DNA of 5,566 bases from Dehalococcoidia bacterium (lineage in GTDB: Bacteria > Chloroflexota > Dehalococcoidia > Dehalococcoidales > Fen-1064), in contig JAUYDN010000186.1 of assembly GCA_030691775.1 (NCBI GenBank), forward strand, positions 1 to 5,566. The letters are read 5' to 3'. Positions 5,083 to 5,566 of the stretch are shown one piece after another (position 1 is the first letter of the stretch; each line of letters starts with the position of its first letter). Below the pieces are notes generated by a model. That model saw only the letters and a program-made list of their open reading frames with translations, did not search any database and had not been told where the DNA came from. The translations under genes were made by a program, and so were the position numbers.

Positions 5083-5092
5083 GTGCTATTTT
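5064..5092 (+). promoter_or_regulatory. Sigma70-type promoter of the CoA-transferase gene
   Basis: TTGACT (5064-5069), a 17-bp spacer and TATTTT (5087-5092) form a good sigma70 promoter, strengthened by an extended -10 TGC at 5084-5086. Transcription from about 5099 leaves a leader of under 30 bases that carries the ribosome binding site AGGAG (5114-5118). The gene is therefore independent of the terminated cdsA-dxr-rseP unit. Confidence 0.7.
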
Positions 5093-5126
5093 TATTCCAC
5101 ACAATTAACAAGCAGGAGTGTGTATT

Positions 5127-5566
5127 ATGACGGGAGTACTGGACGGCATTCGCATCATAGATTGGACGCAGTGGCAGATGGGCACGGTCGCCACGACGAT
5201 GCTCGGCGAACTAGGCGCGGAAATTCTCCACATCGAGCACCGGCTCACCGGTGATAACGGCCGCTGGCTCAAGGTGAGCGGCATGACAGAATTACCCAAC
5301 GGAAAAAATGCCTATTTCGAGACCAACAACCGGGGTAAAAAGAGCCTGGCTGTCGACCTTGCCAAACCGGAAGGTAAGGAGATTATCTACCGTCTGGCAA
5401 GAAAGTCGCAGGCGTTTGTTCACAACTTCCGGCAGGGTGTTCCCGAGAAGTTAAAAATGGATTATAGCACCATCCGGGAATACAATCCTGAAATTGTCTA
5501 CGTAGCCGCGTCCGGGTACGGTCCGCACGGTCCGGAGTCAAAAGAGCCGGCGTTCGATATGATAGG
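5127..5566 (+). CDS. CaiB/BaiF family III CoA-transferase, N-terminal part (runs off right edge)
   Basis: 146 complete codons, open at the right edge. The start ATG 5127 has AGGAG 8 bases upstream. The protein follows the family pattern from its first residue: LDGIRIIDWTQ (5-15), MLGELGAEILHIE (25-37), the substrate-channel block NNRGKKSLAVDL (67-78), PEGKEIIYRL (81-90), FVHNFRQGVPEKLKMDY (97-113), YNPEIVYVAASGYGPHGP (119-136), then AFDMI. These correspond to the usual 'NRNKRSI.LDL', 'ENFRPGV' and 'SGFG..GP' motifs. Members move CoA between carboxylic acids through an aspartyl-CoA thioester. The catalytic Asp is expected a little beyond the edge. The substrate cannot be predicted; typical members run near 400 residues. 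It is oriented with the rseP cluster but has its own promoter. Confidence 0.92.
   Translation, partial: MTGVLDGIRIIDWTQWQMGTVATTMLGELGAEILHIEHRLTGDNGRWLKVSGMTELPNGKNAYFETNNRGKKSLAVDLAKPEGKEIIYRLARKSQAFVHNFRQGVPEKLKMDYSTIREYNPEIVYVAASGYGPHGPESKEPAFDMI

Noticed and set aside
1..5566. A new defence or multi-gene accessory system
   Set aside because: All full-length genes fall in familiar families or are a single small secreted protein; no nuclease, toxin-antitoxin, reverse transcriptase or effector-like cluster is seen.

Overview
This window looks like a stretch of bacterial chromosome with roughly balanced base composition. It carries a conserved housekeeping cluster (cdsA-dxr-rseP) flanked by mobile and repetitive sequence. 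The non-mevalonate isoprenoid gene dxr, the small secreted helical protein with a Gly/Arg-rich tail, the CaiB/BaiF-type CoA-transferase and the repeat-rich spacers together resemble Chloroflexota of the Dehalococcoidia type. That is inference from gene content and style; no rRNA or other phylogenetic marker is present to prove it.

Layout. Positions 1-62 (minus) are the first 20 codons of an IS110-family transposase that runs off the left edge. Its leader (63 to about 210) contains a strong hairpin that would bury the transposase ribosome binding site. A REP-like palindrome (212-251) follows. A VOC (glyoxalase/dioxygenase-fold) protein lies at 289-657 (minus), with a clear sigma70-type promoter overlapped by a 7-bp-arm palindrome. 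Diverging from it is a small exported helical protein (927-1337, plus) that ends at a good intrinsic terminator. The 410-bp gene-free stretch 1338-1747 holds that terminator, a 134-bp palindromic MITE-like repeat (1439-1572) and a leader without recognisable genes.

The core follows: cdsA (1748-2590, CDP-diacylglycerol synthesis), dxr (2712-3854, first committed step of the MEP isoprenoid pathway) and rseP (3854-4924, site-2 intramembrane metalloprotease). dxr and rseP overlap by one base and are surely co-transcribed. cdsA and dxr are separated by 121 bp of repeat-like AT-rich sequence. The trio serves membrane lipid and isoprenoid supply plus membrane-stress proteolysis, and this order is common in bacteria. 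The cluster closes with an unusual intrinsic terminator whose stem includes the rseP stop codon and whose loop is filled by a heptamer repeat array. A separate promoter with an operator-like palindrome then drives a CaiB/BaiF family III CoA-transferase (5127 to beyond the right edge).

No clearly new multi-gene system is visible. The observations most worth pursuing are non-coding: (i) two promoters sharing the same TTGAC-N8/9-GTCAA architecture, (ii) degenerate 7-bp periodic repeats in three spacers, (iii) the IS110 leader as a possible bridge-RNA locus beside a REP-like palindrome, and (iv) the MITE-like palindrome.
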